The translations under genes were made by a program, and so were the position numbers. The notes beneath the pieces are model-generated. The model ran no database searches. It had not been told where the DNA came from and saw only the letters and a program-made list of their open reading frames with translations. From Lachnospiraceae bacterium (GTDB taxonomy: Bacteria; Bacillota; Clostridia; Lachnospirales; Lachnospiraceae): a stretch of 64,000 nucleotides of DNA. The DNA lies in the NCBI GenBank assembly GCA_022781925.1, contig JALESO010000058.1, positions 1 to 64,000 of the forward strand, in the 5' to 3' direction. Numbering within the stretch: position 1 is the stretch's first letter; the number at the start of each line of letters is the position of its first letter. Of this stretch, positions 53,733-62,293 are shown piece by piece.

Positions 53733-54584
53733 ATGGCTGGAAAATTATATTTATGTGCGACACCGATTGGAAATCTGGAGGACATTACCCTCCGGGTACT
53801 GCGTACCTTAAAAGAAGTAGATCTGATCGCAGCGGAGGATACCCGAAATTCCATCCATCTGCTGAATCATTTTGACATTAAGACACCGCTGACCAGCTAT
53901 CACGAGTATAACAAGGTGGACAAGGCCTATCAGCTGGTGGAGAAGATGCAGCAGGGAACGAATATCGCACTGATCACGGATGCGGGAACGCCTGGTATCT
54001 CCGATCCTGGTGAGGATCTGGTGCGGATCTGTTATGAGCAGGGCATCGAAGTGACATCTCTTCCTGGAGCGGCGGCATGCATTATCGCACTGACCCTGTC
54101 CGGACTTCCGACCCGCCGGTTTTCCTTTGAGGCATTTCTGCCAAAGGAGAAAAAAGAGCGTGCGGCGGTATTGGAGGAATTGAAAAATGATACGCGGACA
54201 CTGATCGTGTATGAGGCACCGCATCATCTGCTGGGGACGTTAAAAGAACTGCAGAATGCACTGGGAGACCGCAGACTGACGGTTTGCCGGGAGTTGACGA
54301 AGAAATTCGAGACTGCTTTTCAGACCACATTTTCTGAGGCAATCAGCTACTATGAGGAACAGGGTGTCCGCGGGGAATGTGTCCTTGTCATCGAGGGCAG
54401 AAGCCGTGAGGAACTGGTGCAGGAGCAGCAGCAATCCTGGGAGGCGATCTCTGTGGAGGAACATATGGAGCGATACTTAAGCACTGGCATGGATCGGAAA
54501 AGTGCCATGAAGCAGGTGGCAAAAGACCGGGGCGTTGGAAAACGTGAGATCTATCAGATGCTGTTAGAGAAAGAAAACGAGTAA
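53733..54584 (+). CDS. rsmI: 16S rRNA (cytidine1402-2'-O)-methyltransferase
   Basis: Tetrapyrrole-methylase-fold enzyme of 283 residues. It shows LYLCATPIGNLEDITLR at the start, AEDTRNS, ALITDAGTPGISDPGE and GECVLVIEG, all typical of RsmI. Ends the housekeeping block; the following 130 bases hold no gene or strong terminator. Confidence 0.95.
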   Translation: MAGKLYLCATPIGNLEDITLRVLRTLKEVDLIAAEDTRNSIHLLNHFDIKTPLTSYHEYNKVDKAYQLVEKMQQGTNIALITDAGTPGISDPGEDLVRICYEQGIEVTSLPGAAACIIALTLSGLPTRRFSFEAFLPKEKKERAAVLEELKNDTRTLIVYEAPHHLLGTLKELQNALGDRRLTVCRELTKKFETAFQTTFSEAISYYEEQGVRGECVLVIEGRSREELVQEQQQSWEAISVEEHMERYLSTGMDRKSAMKQVAKDRGVGKREIYQMLLEKENE

Positions 54585-54714
54585 GCTGACTTGATTTTAA
54601 TTTTAAAAATATAGAGATATACAGAAGAATGAATGGTATGTGTTATCGGCTGTATATTTCGCAATAAGAGTGCCTGGAGCATTCTTGGGTTTATAGTTTG
54701 GAGAAGGAGTAGCT

Positions 54715-56079
54715 ATGACAAAAGATTTAACGGTTGGAAGTCCAATGAAGCTGATCTGGCAGTTTTCCATACCGCTGGTACTGGGAAATCTGTTTCAGCA
54801 GATGTACAACATGGTAGATACGGTAATTGTAGGCCGTTATCTGGGACTGGATGCGCTGACCAGTGTAAGTTCTACCGCATCCATCACATTTCTGATCATT
54901 GGTTTCTGTCTCGGTACCTGTACGGGACTGGCGGTTCCGGTGGCACAGAAATTTGGTGCAAAAAGTTACAGTGAAATGCGTAAATTTGTGATGAACGCAG
55001 CGTATCTGGCGATTTTTCTCGCCGTGATCATGACCATCGTAACCTGCATGCTGTGCGGATCCATTCTGACCTGGATGAAGACACCGGATCAATTTTATCA
55101 GGGGGCATATGACTATCTGTTTGTCATTTTCCTGGGAATCCCATTTACGTTTTTATACAATGTAGTGGCCGGTATCATCCGGTCTCTGGGAGATTCCAAG
55201 ACGCCGTTTTATTTTCTGGTGCTGTCTGCAGTGATGAATATTTTTCTGGATATGCTGTTTATCATTGGCTTTAAACTGGGAACGGCAGGTGCAGGATGGG
55301 CGACAATTCTGTCCCAGGCGATTTCCGGAGCACTTTGTTTTGTATACATGAAGAAAAAATATAACATTCTGAAGACAGAGCATCAGGAGCGCAGGCTGGA
55401 TATGCATTACATAAAGACGCTGATCACCATGGCTGTGCCGATGGGACTGCAGTTTTCCATTACAGCAATCGGAAGTATCATGCTCCAGAGTGCGGTAAAT
55501 GCACTGGATGCTGTGTATGTATCTGCATTTGCGGCAGCTACAAAGGTAAAACAGTTGGCAATGTGTCCGTATGACGGATTTGCCACAGCCAGCGCAACCT
55601 TTGGCAGCCAGAACCTCGGTGCCGGTAATCTGAAACGAATCCGGGAAGGTCTGAAATCCGGAATCATCATTTCTGTAATTTACAGTATTGCCATCGGAAT
55701 CGTGCTGATCTTTGCGGGTTCCAAGATTGCGCTGATTTTTGTATCGGGAAGCGAGACAGAAGTGCTTGGCTATGCGCAGCAGCTGCTGACCTGTGCGGGA
55801 TTTTTCTATTTCTTCCTGGCATTCCTGAACTGTACACGACTGACCATTCAGGGTCTCGGTTACAGTGCCATTGCGATGTGTGCCGGCCTGAGTGAACTGC
55901 TGGCCCGTGGACTGATGTCCATCTTTGTCATTCCGAGATTCGGATATACCGCAGTATGTTTCACCGATCAGACTGCATGGATCGCGGCAACCGCCGTGGT
56001 AATGCCGGTGTTTTTCGTGATTATGAAACGCCTGGAGAAACGGCAGGCGGCAGGTGCCGGAACGACGCAGAACGGGTAA
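54715..56079 (+). CDS. MATE-family efflux transporter
   Basis: Twelve-segment exporter of 454 residues: LTVGSPMKLIWQFSIPLVLG, VDTVIVGRYLGLDAL and a second-half SAVNALDAVYVSAFAAATKV motif. It differs clearly from the MATE protein at 32.8-34.1 kb. Ribosome site GGAGAAGGAG lies before the ATG. Cargo unknown. Followed by two structured repeats at the convergent junction with the DUF885 gene. Confidence 0.92.
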   Translation: MTKDLTVGSPMKLIWQFSIPLVLGNLFQQMYNMVDTVIVGRYLGLDALTSVSSTASITFLIIGFCLGTCTGLAVPVAQKFGAKSYSEMRKFVMNAAYLAIFLAVIMTIVTCMLCGSILTWMKTPDQFYQGAYDYLFVIFLGIPFTFLYNVVAGIIRSLGDSKTPFYFLVLSAVMNIFLDMLFIIGFKLGTAGAGWATILSQAISGALCFVYMKKKYNILKTEHQERRLDMHYIKTLITMAVPMGLQFSITAIGSIMLQSAVNALDAVYVSAFAAATKVKQLAMCPYDGFATASATFGSQNLGAGNLKRIREGLKSGIIISVIYSIAIGIVLIFAGSKIALIFVSGSETEVLGYAQQLLTCAGFFYFFLAFLNCTRLTIQGLGYSAIAMCAGLSELLARGLMSIFVIPRFGYTAVCFTDQTAWIAATAVVMPVFFVIMKRLEKRQAAGAGTTQNG

Positions 56080-56104
56080 TGAAATAACGGAAGTTTTATG
56101 AAGC

Positions 56105-56167
56105 GGAAACAGCGTATTTTGTTCCGGCGGCTAACAATCGCCTGCCAGAAAAAAATACGTTGTTTCC
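56105..56167. repeat. GATTGTTA-loop hairpin, copy 2 (minus orientation)
   Basis: Stem GGAAACAGCGTATTTT with AAAATACGTTGTTTCC; the inner hairpin, read on the minus strand, is GGC, loop GATTGTTA, GCC. T-run (CCTTTTTC) follows. The lower stem is unrelated to the other copies. Confidence 0.8.
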
Positions 56168-56323
56168 TTTTTCAACACATTGGTGTTCTAGCGTTTTTCT
56201 AGTTATAAAATTTGTACGGAAATTAACCGGACCTGGGATTCCCATTTCTAATAATACTGGTAGAAGAAATGCTCTATATACTGTAAGAAACATATAAGTC
56301 AGGTTGGTCGATATGTAAATGGA

Positions 56324-56492
56324 GAAATCGGAAACTTTGACTGCAGCAAGCGATTAAGTGAACGACCGATTTTCACAAGGTTTTGCGCAAGTGGGAACGC
56401 CCTCTTTTTCAGGCGTGGGAACGAGCGCGATGAAACCGCAGTGAAATGAGGGTAGTGAACGTCTAGCTGTTGCAGTCAAAGTTTTCGATTTC
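56324..56492 (+). repeat. Large palindromic element, copy C
   Basis: Arms GAAATCGGAAACTTTGACTG (with CAGC after it) and the complement GCTG-TTGCAGTCAAAGTTTTCGA. Core nearly identical to minus-strand copy A (AGCGATTAAGTGAACGAC, GCCCTCTTTTTCAGGC, GGTAGTGAACGTCTAGC). It lies between convergent genes MATE and DUF885, directly beside GATTGTTA copy 2. Confidence 0.85.
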
Positions 56493-56512
56493 GTTTTATA
56501 AACTCACCGAAC

Positions 56513-58411
56513 CTACCGATTTCCTAACACATAGTCCCGCAGAACCCCGAAGGGTGCCGGCCCGATTTTCAACACTCTTTCATAAAAGGCAGTGTCCGTA
56601 TAAGTATCCGGATTCTGCTTTTTCATTTCTTCCTGCAGATCATGAAATTCCAGATATCCGATGTAATATTTCAGATAGTTCGCGGGCTCCGACACGATCA
56701 GTTCAAAAATATCCCGCAGCACTTCCTCATCGGTGAATCCGTAAGTGGAAAAGAATGTTGCCGTGTCGTCCAGTGTCCAACCTTCGCAATGAATCCCCAT
56801 ATCTGCCGTAGCGTAAAGACTCAGGATCGCAGCCTGATTTGCAGCGCAGAGCCTTGCGGCATCTTCAGATAATCCACTGTATAGATAGGAATGCAGTTCC
56901 ACGAAGGTCGCCCAGCCCTCGGTATAACCCGGATAGCCAAGGAGAGAGCGAATAGGCTGTGTATTCTGGCTGTGGAAAAAGACATTCTGATACAGATGCC
57001 CCGGGAAACCTTCGTGAGCCAGCGTCGTGAACAGCCGGATCCCCTCATAGCCGTTTTTCTGATTGATGTAAATGGTATTTTCGGTCAGATGATCCAGTGG
57101 GGATGTCAGATAAAATGCCGGAGAGAGATAATCTTCCATGGCAGCGTCAATATATTTGATCGTCACATTACAATCCGGGAGCACAGGAAAGTCGGCAGTG
57201 ATCGCCTGCCGCAGTGTATCCAGCATTTCTTCCGGGGACTGTGCGGAGAGGTCGAGCCGTTCCAGCTCTTCCGCCAGATCCGGGTGATCTTCCAGCAGTT
57301 CCGATACCAGGAGCAGATCTTCCTTGCGCTGATTGGCGGCACGCTTTTCCAGCATGGCGACGGAATCATCGCTGCCGGTGGAACAGCGCACCAGATATTC
57401 ATAATAGGCATTTCCTTCCGGAAAATGACAGAGTCCGGCATCGTTGTACCCAGAGTCCTGTAATCCGGCAATGGTCTGGGAAAGTTGTTCAAAAGCCGGA
57501 AATACCTGCTGTTCCAGAATGTCGTGGTTCTGTTTCTGATAGGCAGCACGCTCATTTTTGGAAAGTCCGTTCATGGCATCTGTTTTCTGGTTAAAGGTGG
57601 CAATGAGATAATGGGAGTCAATATCTGCCGTAAAGTCGTTGCACTGCTGGATCAGGCGCTGGGCGGCAAAGGATGGCATAAACCGTCCGGCTGCAGCTTT
57701 TTCCTTCTCATATGCACTGATCTCAGAAAAATACCGTGGAATGTCGGACAGTAACGACAGGTAATCTGTGATGTCCCGTGTATTTCGAAACGTGTACTCT
57801 GCCAGCAGAATGGGGATCTGGGACTGCAGTCCGGTGGTGGGAGTCAGCGGTTCATCATAGCAGTACCACCTGCCACCTGATTTTGTAAGCGTCAGAGATT
57901 CTTTCAGGATATCCAACGTCAGTTGATTTTCTTCTGATAATCCAGAGGATTCAAATGGTTGCAGCCCGGCAAGAAGATTTTCGGCAAAAGCGGCAGATCT
58001 GGCAGGAGAGTCCGCAGAGCAGGAGCCCAGGGAGGTCTGATAGTCTGTGATGCCGTAAGCAGCAGGATCCGCCAGCGTGTAATGAAGGTTCAGAAGATTT
58101 GCGGAAGCTTCCTGCCGGAAAAGTTCTGTCATATAATCAGTGAAGGCGGCATCAGCAGTGGAAATGTCATCAGTGGAAGTATCGCCGGTGGATGCGGCAG
58201 AACCGGAGGCATCCGAAGGATTTTTGGCGGAATCTGTCTTCTGTTCCGTCAGAAACTGGGCGATCCAGGTATCGGAATCCGCACATTTACAGACCGCGGC
58301 ACAGAAAATGCCGAGACCGATGAGAAACAGGGAGAGACAGATGGAAAAACGGATTTTGTGAAAAAAATGAAAATGACAGTGGTGCATGGCAGGTACCGTA
58401 TCTGTATACAT
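56513..58411 (-). CDS. DUF885 family putative metallopeptidase
   Basis: Protein of 632 residues, DUF885 (M32-like fold group). N-terminal membrane or signal segment at about residues 18-38 (FSICLSLFLIGLGIFCAAVC), a Ser/Thr/Asp-rich linker, then a mostly helical domain. The zinc-site motif HEGFPGH is at residues 466-472 and a third ligand candidate, Glu498, lies in YTEGWATF. Start uncertain: ATG at 58411 or 58387; a longer open frame upstream looks non-coding. Substrate unknown; probably an extracytoplasmic peptidase or similar. Confidence 0.8.
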   Translation of the reverse strand: MYTDTVPAMHHCHFHFFHKIRFSICLSLFLIGLGIFCAAVCKCADSDTWIAQFLTEQKTDSAKNPSDASGSAASTGDTSTDDISTADAAFTDYMTELFRQEASANLLNLHYTLADPAAYGITDYQTSLGSCSADSPARSAAFAENLLAGLQPFESSGLSEENQLTLDILKESLTLTKSGGRWYCYDEPLTPTTGLQSQIPILLAEYTFRNTRDITDYLSLLSDIPRYFSEISAYEKEKAAAGRFMPSFAAQRLIQQCNDFTADIDSHYLIATFNQKTDAMNGLSKNERAAYQKQNHDILEQQVFPAFEQLSQTIAGLQDSGYNDAGLCHFPEGNAYYEYLVRCSTGSDDSVAMLEKRAANQRKEDLLLVSELLEDHPDLAEELERLDLSAQSPEEMLDTLRQAITADFPVLPDCNVTIKYIDAAMEDYLSPAFYLTSPLDHLTENTIYINQKNGYEGIRLFTTLAHEGFPGHLYQNVFFHSQNTQPIRSLLGYPGYTEGWATFVELHSYLYSGLSEDAARLCAANQAAILSLYATADMGIHCEGWTLDDTATFFSTYGFTDEEVLRDIFELIVSEPANYLKYYIGYLEFHDLQEEMKKQNPDTYTDTAFYERVLKIGPAPFGVLRDYVLGNR

Positions 58412-58609
58412 AGAATTATTACATAGATATGCATGTTTTTTCTGTTTATAACAGAAAGTCCTGCGTTTATCCTGTGCGGAAGAACATATAGAAAACCAGG
58501 GACTGATGCCGGGGCAGAATGCATGGTAAATATCCGACTGATCGTGTATTTGTCCCTTGCGATGCGTATTCAGATTGTGTATAATTGATTTGTCAACCAA
58601 CCAAAATAT

Positions 58610-58641
58610 TTGATATACAAAATATAAAAATATGATATAGT
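58610..58641 (+). promoter_or_regulatory. Likely promoter/operator of the MarR gene
   Basis: The AT-rich stretch has TTGATA (58610-58615) and TATGAT/TATAGT (58631-58641). It contains ATATTTGATATACAAAATAT, an imperfect palindrome like FabT sites, and is close to TTGATTTGTCAA at 58585-58596. The exact -35/-10 pairing is unclear. Confidence 0.4.
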
Positions 58642-58760
58642 CTACGGCCGAATTGCAGAGATGTGCAGAAGAAAGCGTTATGCGTTGTATGATGCACATT
58701 TTGCAACAGAAACACCGGGGACATGCTTGAACAGATGGAAGTTATGTCAGGAGGAACGCA

Positions 58761-59201
58761 TTGGAAGGATACGATACACTTCATGACCTGCTGGTCAAAT
58801 TATTTAACGAAATTATGAATATTGAGGAAAAAGCGATCATTACGGAAGAGTTCAAAGATATTTCCAATAATGATATGCATATCATTGAGGCGATTGGTCT
58901 GGATGAGCCGCGGAGCATGTCTTCGGTGGCAAAGGATCTGTCTGTCACCGTGGGAACACTGACCATCGCCATCAATAACCTTGTCAAAAAGGCTTACGTC
59001 AAACGTGTCAGAAGTGAAAAAGATCGTCGTGTCGTTCTGATCTCTCTGACAGAAAAAGGTGTGAAAGCATATCATCATCATGCAAATTTCCATGATGAGA
59101 TGATAAAAGCCACACTGAACGGTCTGAATGAGGAGCAGACAAAAGTGCTGGTTAAGGCGCTGACAAACCTGAGTGCATTTTTCCGTACCTATGGAAAATA
59201 G
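58761..59201 (+). CDS. MarR-family regulator, FabT-like
   Basis: Winged-helix regulator of 146 residues. The start is a TTG preceded by AGGAGG. The DNA-reading part is SSVAKDLSVTVGTLTIAINN with the wing RVRSEKDRRVVLISLTEKG. Similar proteins in Bacillota repress fatty acid synthesis genes (FabT). No fab cluster is next to it, but a FabT-like box stands before the FabK-like enzyme at 62.3-63.4 kb. Self-control via the palindrome upstream is possible. Confidence 0.82.
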   Translation: MEGYDTLHDLLVKLFNEIMNIEEKAIITEEFKDISNNDMHIIEAIGLDEPRSMSSVAKDLSVTVGTLTIAINNLVKKAYVKRVRSEKDRRVVLISLTEKGVKAYHHHANFHDEMIKATLNGLNEEQTKVLVKALTNLSAFFRTYGK

Positions 59202-59361
59202 TATGTATTCCGGATTTGCAGGAACATTGACAAGCGGACTGTAAAAGGAACAGAAAGACGCACCCCGTGGATCAGGGTGTATGGAGGCTTGGATAAATAA
59301 GGAATAAGTGTTTGGATTTCAGCATACGTTGTTAGAAAGCCCGGAAGGGAACTGACAGCTT

Positions 59362-60039
59362 ATGCTGAATTTTTTATGGATTTTTATGATCCTGGCAGGG
59401 ATTGTGTATGCGGCTTTCACCGGAAATCTGCCGGCAGTGACGGATGCGGCACTGGATTCGGCGCAGCAGGCGGTGACGCTGTGCATCACCATGGCCGGGG
59501 TGCTGGCATTCTGGGTCGGACTCATGCGGATCGCAGAAAATGCAGGGATGATGCAGCGGGCGGCGGACCGTATCTATCCGCTGCTCCATTTCCTGTTTCC
59601 GCGTATTCCGCGGGACCATGCGGCATGCAAGTCTATCGCAGCCAACTGTATCGCAAACTTTTTTGGTCTGGGCTGGGCAGCGACACCGGCGGGGCTGCAG
59701 GCCATGGAAGATCTGGATGAACTGGAAAAAGAGCGGACACTGATGCAGGCCGTGCATCAGCCTTATCAGAAAAAATTTGATTTTACTTCTGACCGTATCC
59801 GGCATGCGCATGTGAAACGGGAAAAAGAGGCTTCCACAGAGATGTGCACGTTTCTGGTGCTGAATATTTCGTCGCTTCAGCTGATTCCGGTGACCGTGAT
59901 TGCGTATCGCAGCCAGTACGGCTCACCGGATCCGACGGGCATCGTGGGAGCAGCTATTATAGCGACGGCATTTTCTACACTGGCGGGAATCATATTTGCA
60001 AAGATCATGTCAGCAGTAGATCGAAAAAGGGGATATTGA
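59362..60039 (+). CDS. spmA: Spore maturation protein A
   Basis: Membrane protein of 225 residues with nucleoside-recognition (Gate) domain; LNFLWIFMILAGIVYAAFTG at the start, AVTLCITMAGVLAFWVGLMR and NFFGLGWAATPAG in the middle. With SpmB it is needed for spore core dehydration in Bacillus and Clostridium. Start ATG at 59362. Followed by spmB after 98 bases. Confidence 0.92.
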   Translation: MLNFLWIFMILAGIVYAAFTGNLPAVTDAALDSAQQAVTLCITMAGVLAFWVGLMRIAENAGMMQRAADRIYPLLHFLFPRIPRDHAACKSIAANCIANFFGLGWAATPAGLQAMEDLDELEKERTLMQAVHQPYQKKFDFTSDRIRHAHVKREKEASTEMCTFLVLNISSLQLIPVTVIAYRSQYGSPDPTGIVGAAIIATAFSTLAGIIFAKIMSAVDRKRGY

Positions 60040-60137
60040 TTTCTAATCTTATCTGAAATGAGTGAAATATCAAATGATGTGGATGAGTGAGAATCGCATG
60101 TCACGGAAAACAGAAGGTATGGAGAGGATATCAGTTT

Positions 60138-60659
60138 ATGCAGCATATATTATTGTTTTTGTCAGATTTTATCATTCCGCTTTTTATTGTGGTAATTCTC
60201 ATGGCTGGGCTGCTGAACCGGCGGAATGCCTATGAAGACTTTGTAAAAGGCGCAAAGGACGGTCTGAAAACGGCGGTGGATATTTTACCCACCCTTGCGG
60301 GATTAATGGTGGCAGTGGGCATCCTGCGGGCTTCCGGACTGCTTGACGCACTGGCGAGAGCACTTGGAAACTGCGTAGACCGTATCGGATTTCCATCCCA
60401 GCTGGTTCCGCTGGCGGTGGTGCGAATGTTCTCTTCCTCGGCCGCCACCGGATTATTATTGGATATCTATGAACAGTTTGGGACGGATTCCAGACTGGGA
60501 CGGATCGCGTCCGTCATGATGAGCAGCAGTGAGACGATATTTTACACGATGAGTATTTATTTTATGACGGTGAAAGTGAAAAAAACACGCTGGACACTGG
60601 CCGGGGCACTGGTGGCGACCGTGGTCGGGATCACTGCCAGCGTGCTGTTGGTGGGATAA
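60138..60659 (+). CDS. spmB: Spore maturation protein B
   Basis: Membrane protein of 173 residues, Gate domain. Motifs: KGAKDGLKTAVDILPTLAGL, SGLLDAL and SSSAATGLLLDIY; ends with TVVGITASVLLVG. Partner of SpmA. The ATG follows GGAGAGGAT; an upstream open frame has no ribosome site. Confidence 0.92.
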   Translation: MQHILLFLSDFIIPLFIVVILMAGLLNRRNAYEDFVKGAKDGLKTAVDILPTLAGLMVAVGILRASGLLDALARALGNCVDRIGFPSQLVPLAVVRMFSSSAATGLLLDIYEQFGTDSRLGRIASVMMSSSETIFYTMSIYFMTVKVKKTRWTLAGALVATVVGITASVLLVG

Positions 60660-61210
60660 GCGCTTGGCATAGTAGATTTTGCCGAACTGTCATTATTCAC
60701 AAAAATTAATTTGAAAATTTATACGAGAATAAAGAAAGCGGGAGGATCATGTAAGCCTAAAGCAAGAAAAATCAAGGCGTTAGAGTGTTTGGGGTGTTAT
60801 TGGTTAAATTGTACAAAGAGAAAAACCTACCGAAAAATGCAGTTGACATGGTGGGAGTATCGGCTTATACTGACTGCAACATCAGAACGTCAGAGTCGAG
60901 TGTTTCTAAGCACTGTTGTGAAAACAGATTTATTTCATATATGATATTGTTTTCTTCATAATTTGTTTTTACAAAATCAAGAGAATCTGTAATACATATC
61001 TCATAGTTTTTTCATGCCGCATCGGCAGAGAGATTCAAAGATGATGGAAGGTAAGTAACATGACGGGGGCTTTTTGTGCGGGGAAATGAAATGCATGAAA
61101 AGTACCTGTTATACAATACTTGTGGGGGGACTTTTTGCGTGATAGTATGAAAACAGAAAAAGCGCAGATGGTTCTCATATCTTTTATACGGAAAAAGGAG
61201 GACAAAAGAG
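60660..61210. other. 551-base gap with an orphan promoter
   Basis: No protein gene is supported. A strong promoter, TTGACA (60843-60848), 17 bases, TATACT (60866-60871), points toward the Rpn gene, 340 bases away. A short GGGGGCTTTTTGTGCG at 61065-61080 is nearly repeated as GGGGGACTTTTTGCGTG at 61126-61142. Confidence 0.5.
60843..60871 (+). promoter_or_regulatory. Orphan consensus promoter
   Basis: TTGACA, 17-base spacer, TATACT, in the gap after spmB. It may drive the Rpn gene with a long leader or a small RNA. Confidence 0.65.
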
Positions 61211-62161
61211 ATGGGGAAATCAGACGCTATTGGAAAAGAATTGATGCGTAATAATATGTATTTTGCAGATGCATTTAATGCTGGTTTATTTGGTGGGGAG
61301 GCTCTTATCAATCCGAAAGATCTTGATGATGTTGAACCGGCTGAAATAGAACTGAAGGATTCGGAGATGGGATCCGATGAATTCTGGGCAAAGTACAGAG
61401 ATGTGTTAAAAAAGGTACTTATTAAAACAGATGGAAAAAACTATTTTGTATTGCTGGGGGTAGAAAACCAGACAGAGATACATACGGCGATGCCATTGCG
61501 GTCACTTTTGTACGATACACTTCGTTATACAAAACAGGCAGAAGAGGTTGCTGCCGAATATCGGAAACAGAGAAAAGAAGGTAATCCTACTAAGATGACG
61601 AAGGCGGAGTTTTTATCCGGATGGAGATACACAGATAGATTAGAACCAGTTATAACACTTGTGATTTATTATGGAACAGATGAATGGGATGGAGCGAGAT
61701 CTTTGCATGAGATGTTTTCTGAGGAAATAGATGAAAAAATTTTGGAGTGTGTGCCAGATTATAAGATCAACTTGATAGAACCAAACAAAATAGAGGATTT
61801 CGATAAATTTCAAACTGATTTTGGAAAATTGTTGGAGGCGATACACTATAAAGATGATGAAACAGAATTGACAAAAATTTTTACAGGCATGACAGCGATA
61901 GATAAGATGATTGTGGATGCAATTAGCTATTATGTAGACGAGCGGTGCCGTACAGTTGCAGAACCAGTTGAAGGAGGGAAGATGAGAATGAGCAGTAAAG
62001 CGTTTGATATGGCAGAAGAAAGAGGAAAAACAAAAGGAATGATGGAAAAGGCTGTTGAAACAGTTCGAAATTTAGTCAGAGATTTTGATTTTTCTGTGGA
62101 GCAGGCATGCAATGCGGCTAATATCTCCGTAGATGATTATAAAAAGAATAATGGAAAATAA
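61211..62161 (+). CDS. Rpn-family PD-(D/E)XK nuclease
   Basis: Protein of 316 residues of the recombination-promoting nuclease/putative transposase group. N-terminal MRNNMYFADAFNAGLFGG is characteristic, and the catalytic core is LLGVENQTEIHTAMPLRSLL, with the Glu-x-Gln in place of Glu-x-Lys. Ends with a helical segment. Ribosome site AAGGAGG. No transposon ends were found. The coding sequence is AT-richer than the neighbours, suggesting transfer. Confidence 0.85.
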   Translation: MGKSDAIGKELMRNNMYFADAFNAGLFGGEALINPKDLDDVEPAEIELKDSEMGSDEFWAKYRDVLKKVLIKTDGKNYFVLLGVENQTEIHTAMPLRSLLYDTLRYTKQAEEVAAEYRKQRKEGNPTKMTKAEFLSGWRYTDRLEPVITLVIYYGTDEWDGARSLHEMFSEEIDEKILECVPDYKINLIEPNKIEDFDKFQTDFGKLLEAIHYKDDETELTKIFTGMTAIDKMIVDAISYYVDERCRTVAEPVEGGKMRMSSKAFDMAEERGKTKGMMEKAVETVRNLVRDFDFSVEQACNAANISVDDYKKNNGK

Positions 62162-62177
62162 TGAATAGCAAATGAGT

Positions 62178-62233
62178 CCCATTGATTTTTCCTTGATAGG
62201 CGATTGTTAGCCAGAAAGGCAAAATCAATGGGG
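62178..62233. repeat. GATTGTTA-loop hairpin, copy 3
   Basis: Stem CCCATTGATTTT with AAAATCAATGGG; inner GGC, GATTGTTA (62202-62209), GCC. It lies between the convergent Rpn and FabK-like genes, as for the other copies. Confidence 0.8.
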
Positions 62234-62293
62234 TGCTTTGAAAAACAAAAATTTCAGTCAATAGAATAAGATTTTTATCATTCAAACAAAAGG

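Noticed and set aside
58412-58699. Upstream extension of the DUF885 gene
   Set aside because: The extra 96 residues have odd Cys/His-rich composition, and the signal or membrane segment fits a start near 58411 or 58387.
60711-60944. 77-codon plus-strand frame after spmB
   Set aside because: TTG start without a ribosome site, no recognisable domain, and it runs across the orphan promoter.
61065-62233. Complete transposon around the Rpn gene
   Set aside because: No terminal inverted repeats or target duplications could be matched on both sides; only a short direct repeat upstream was seen.
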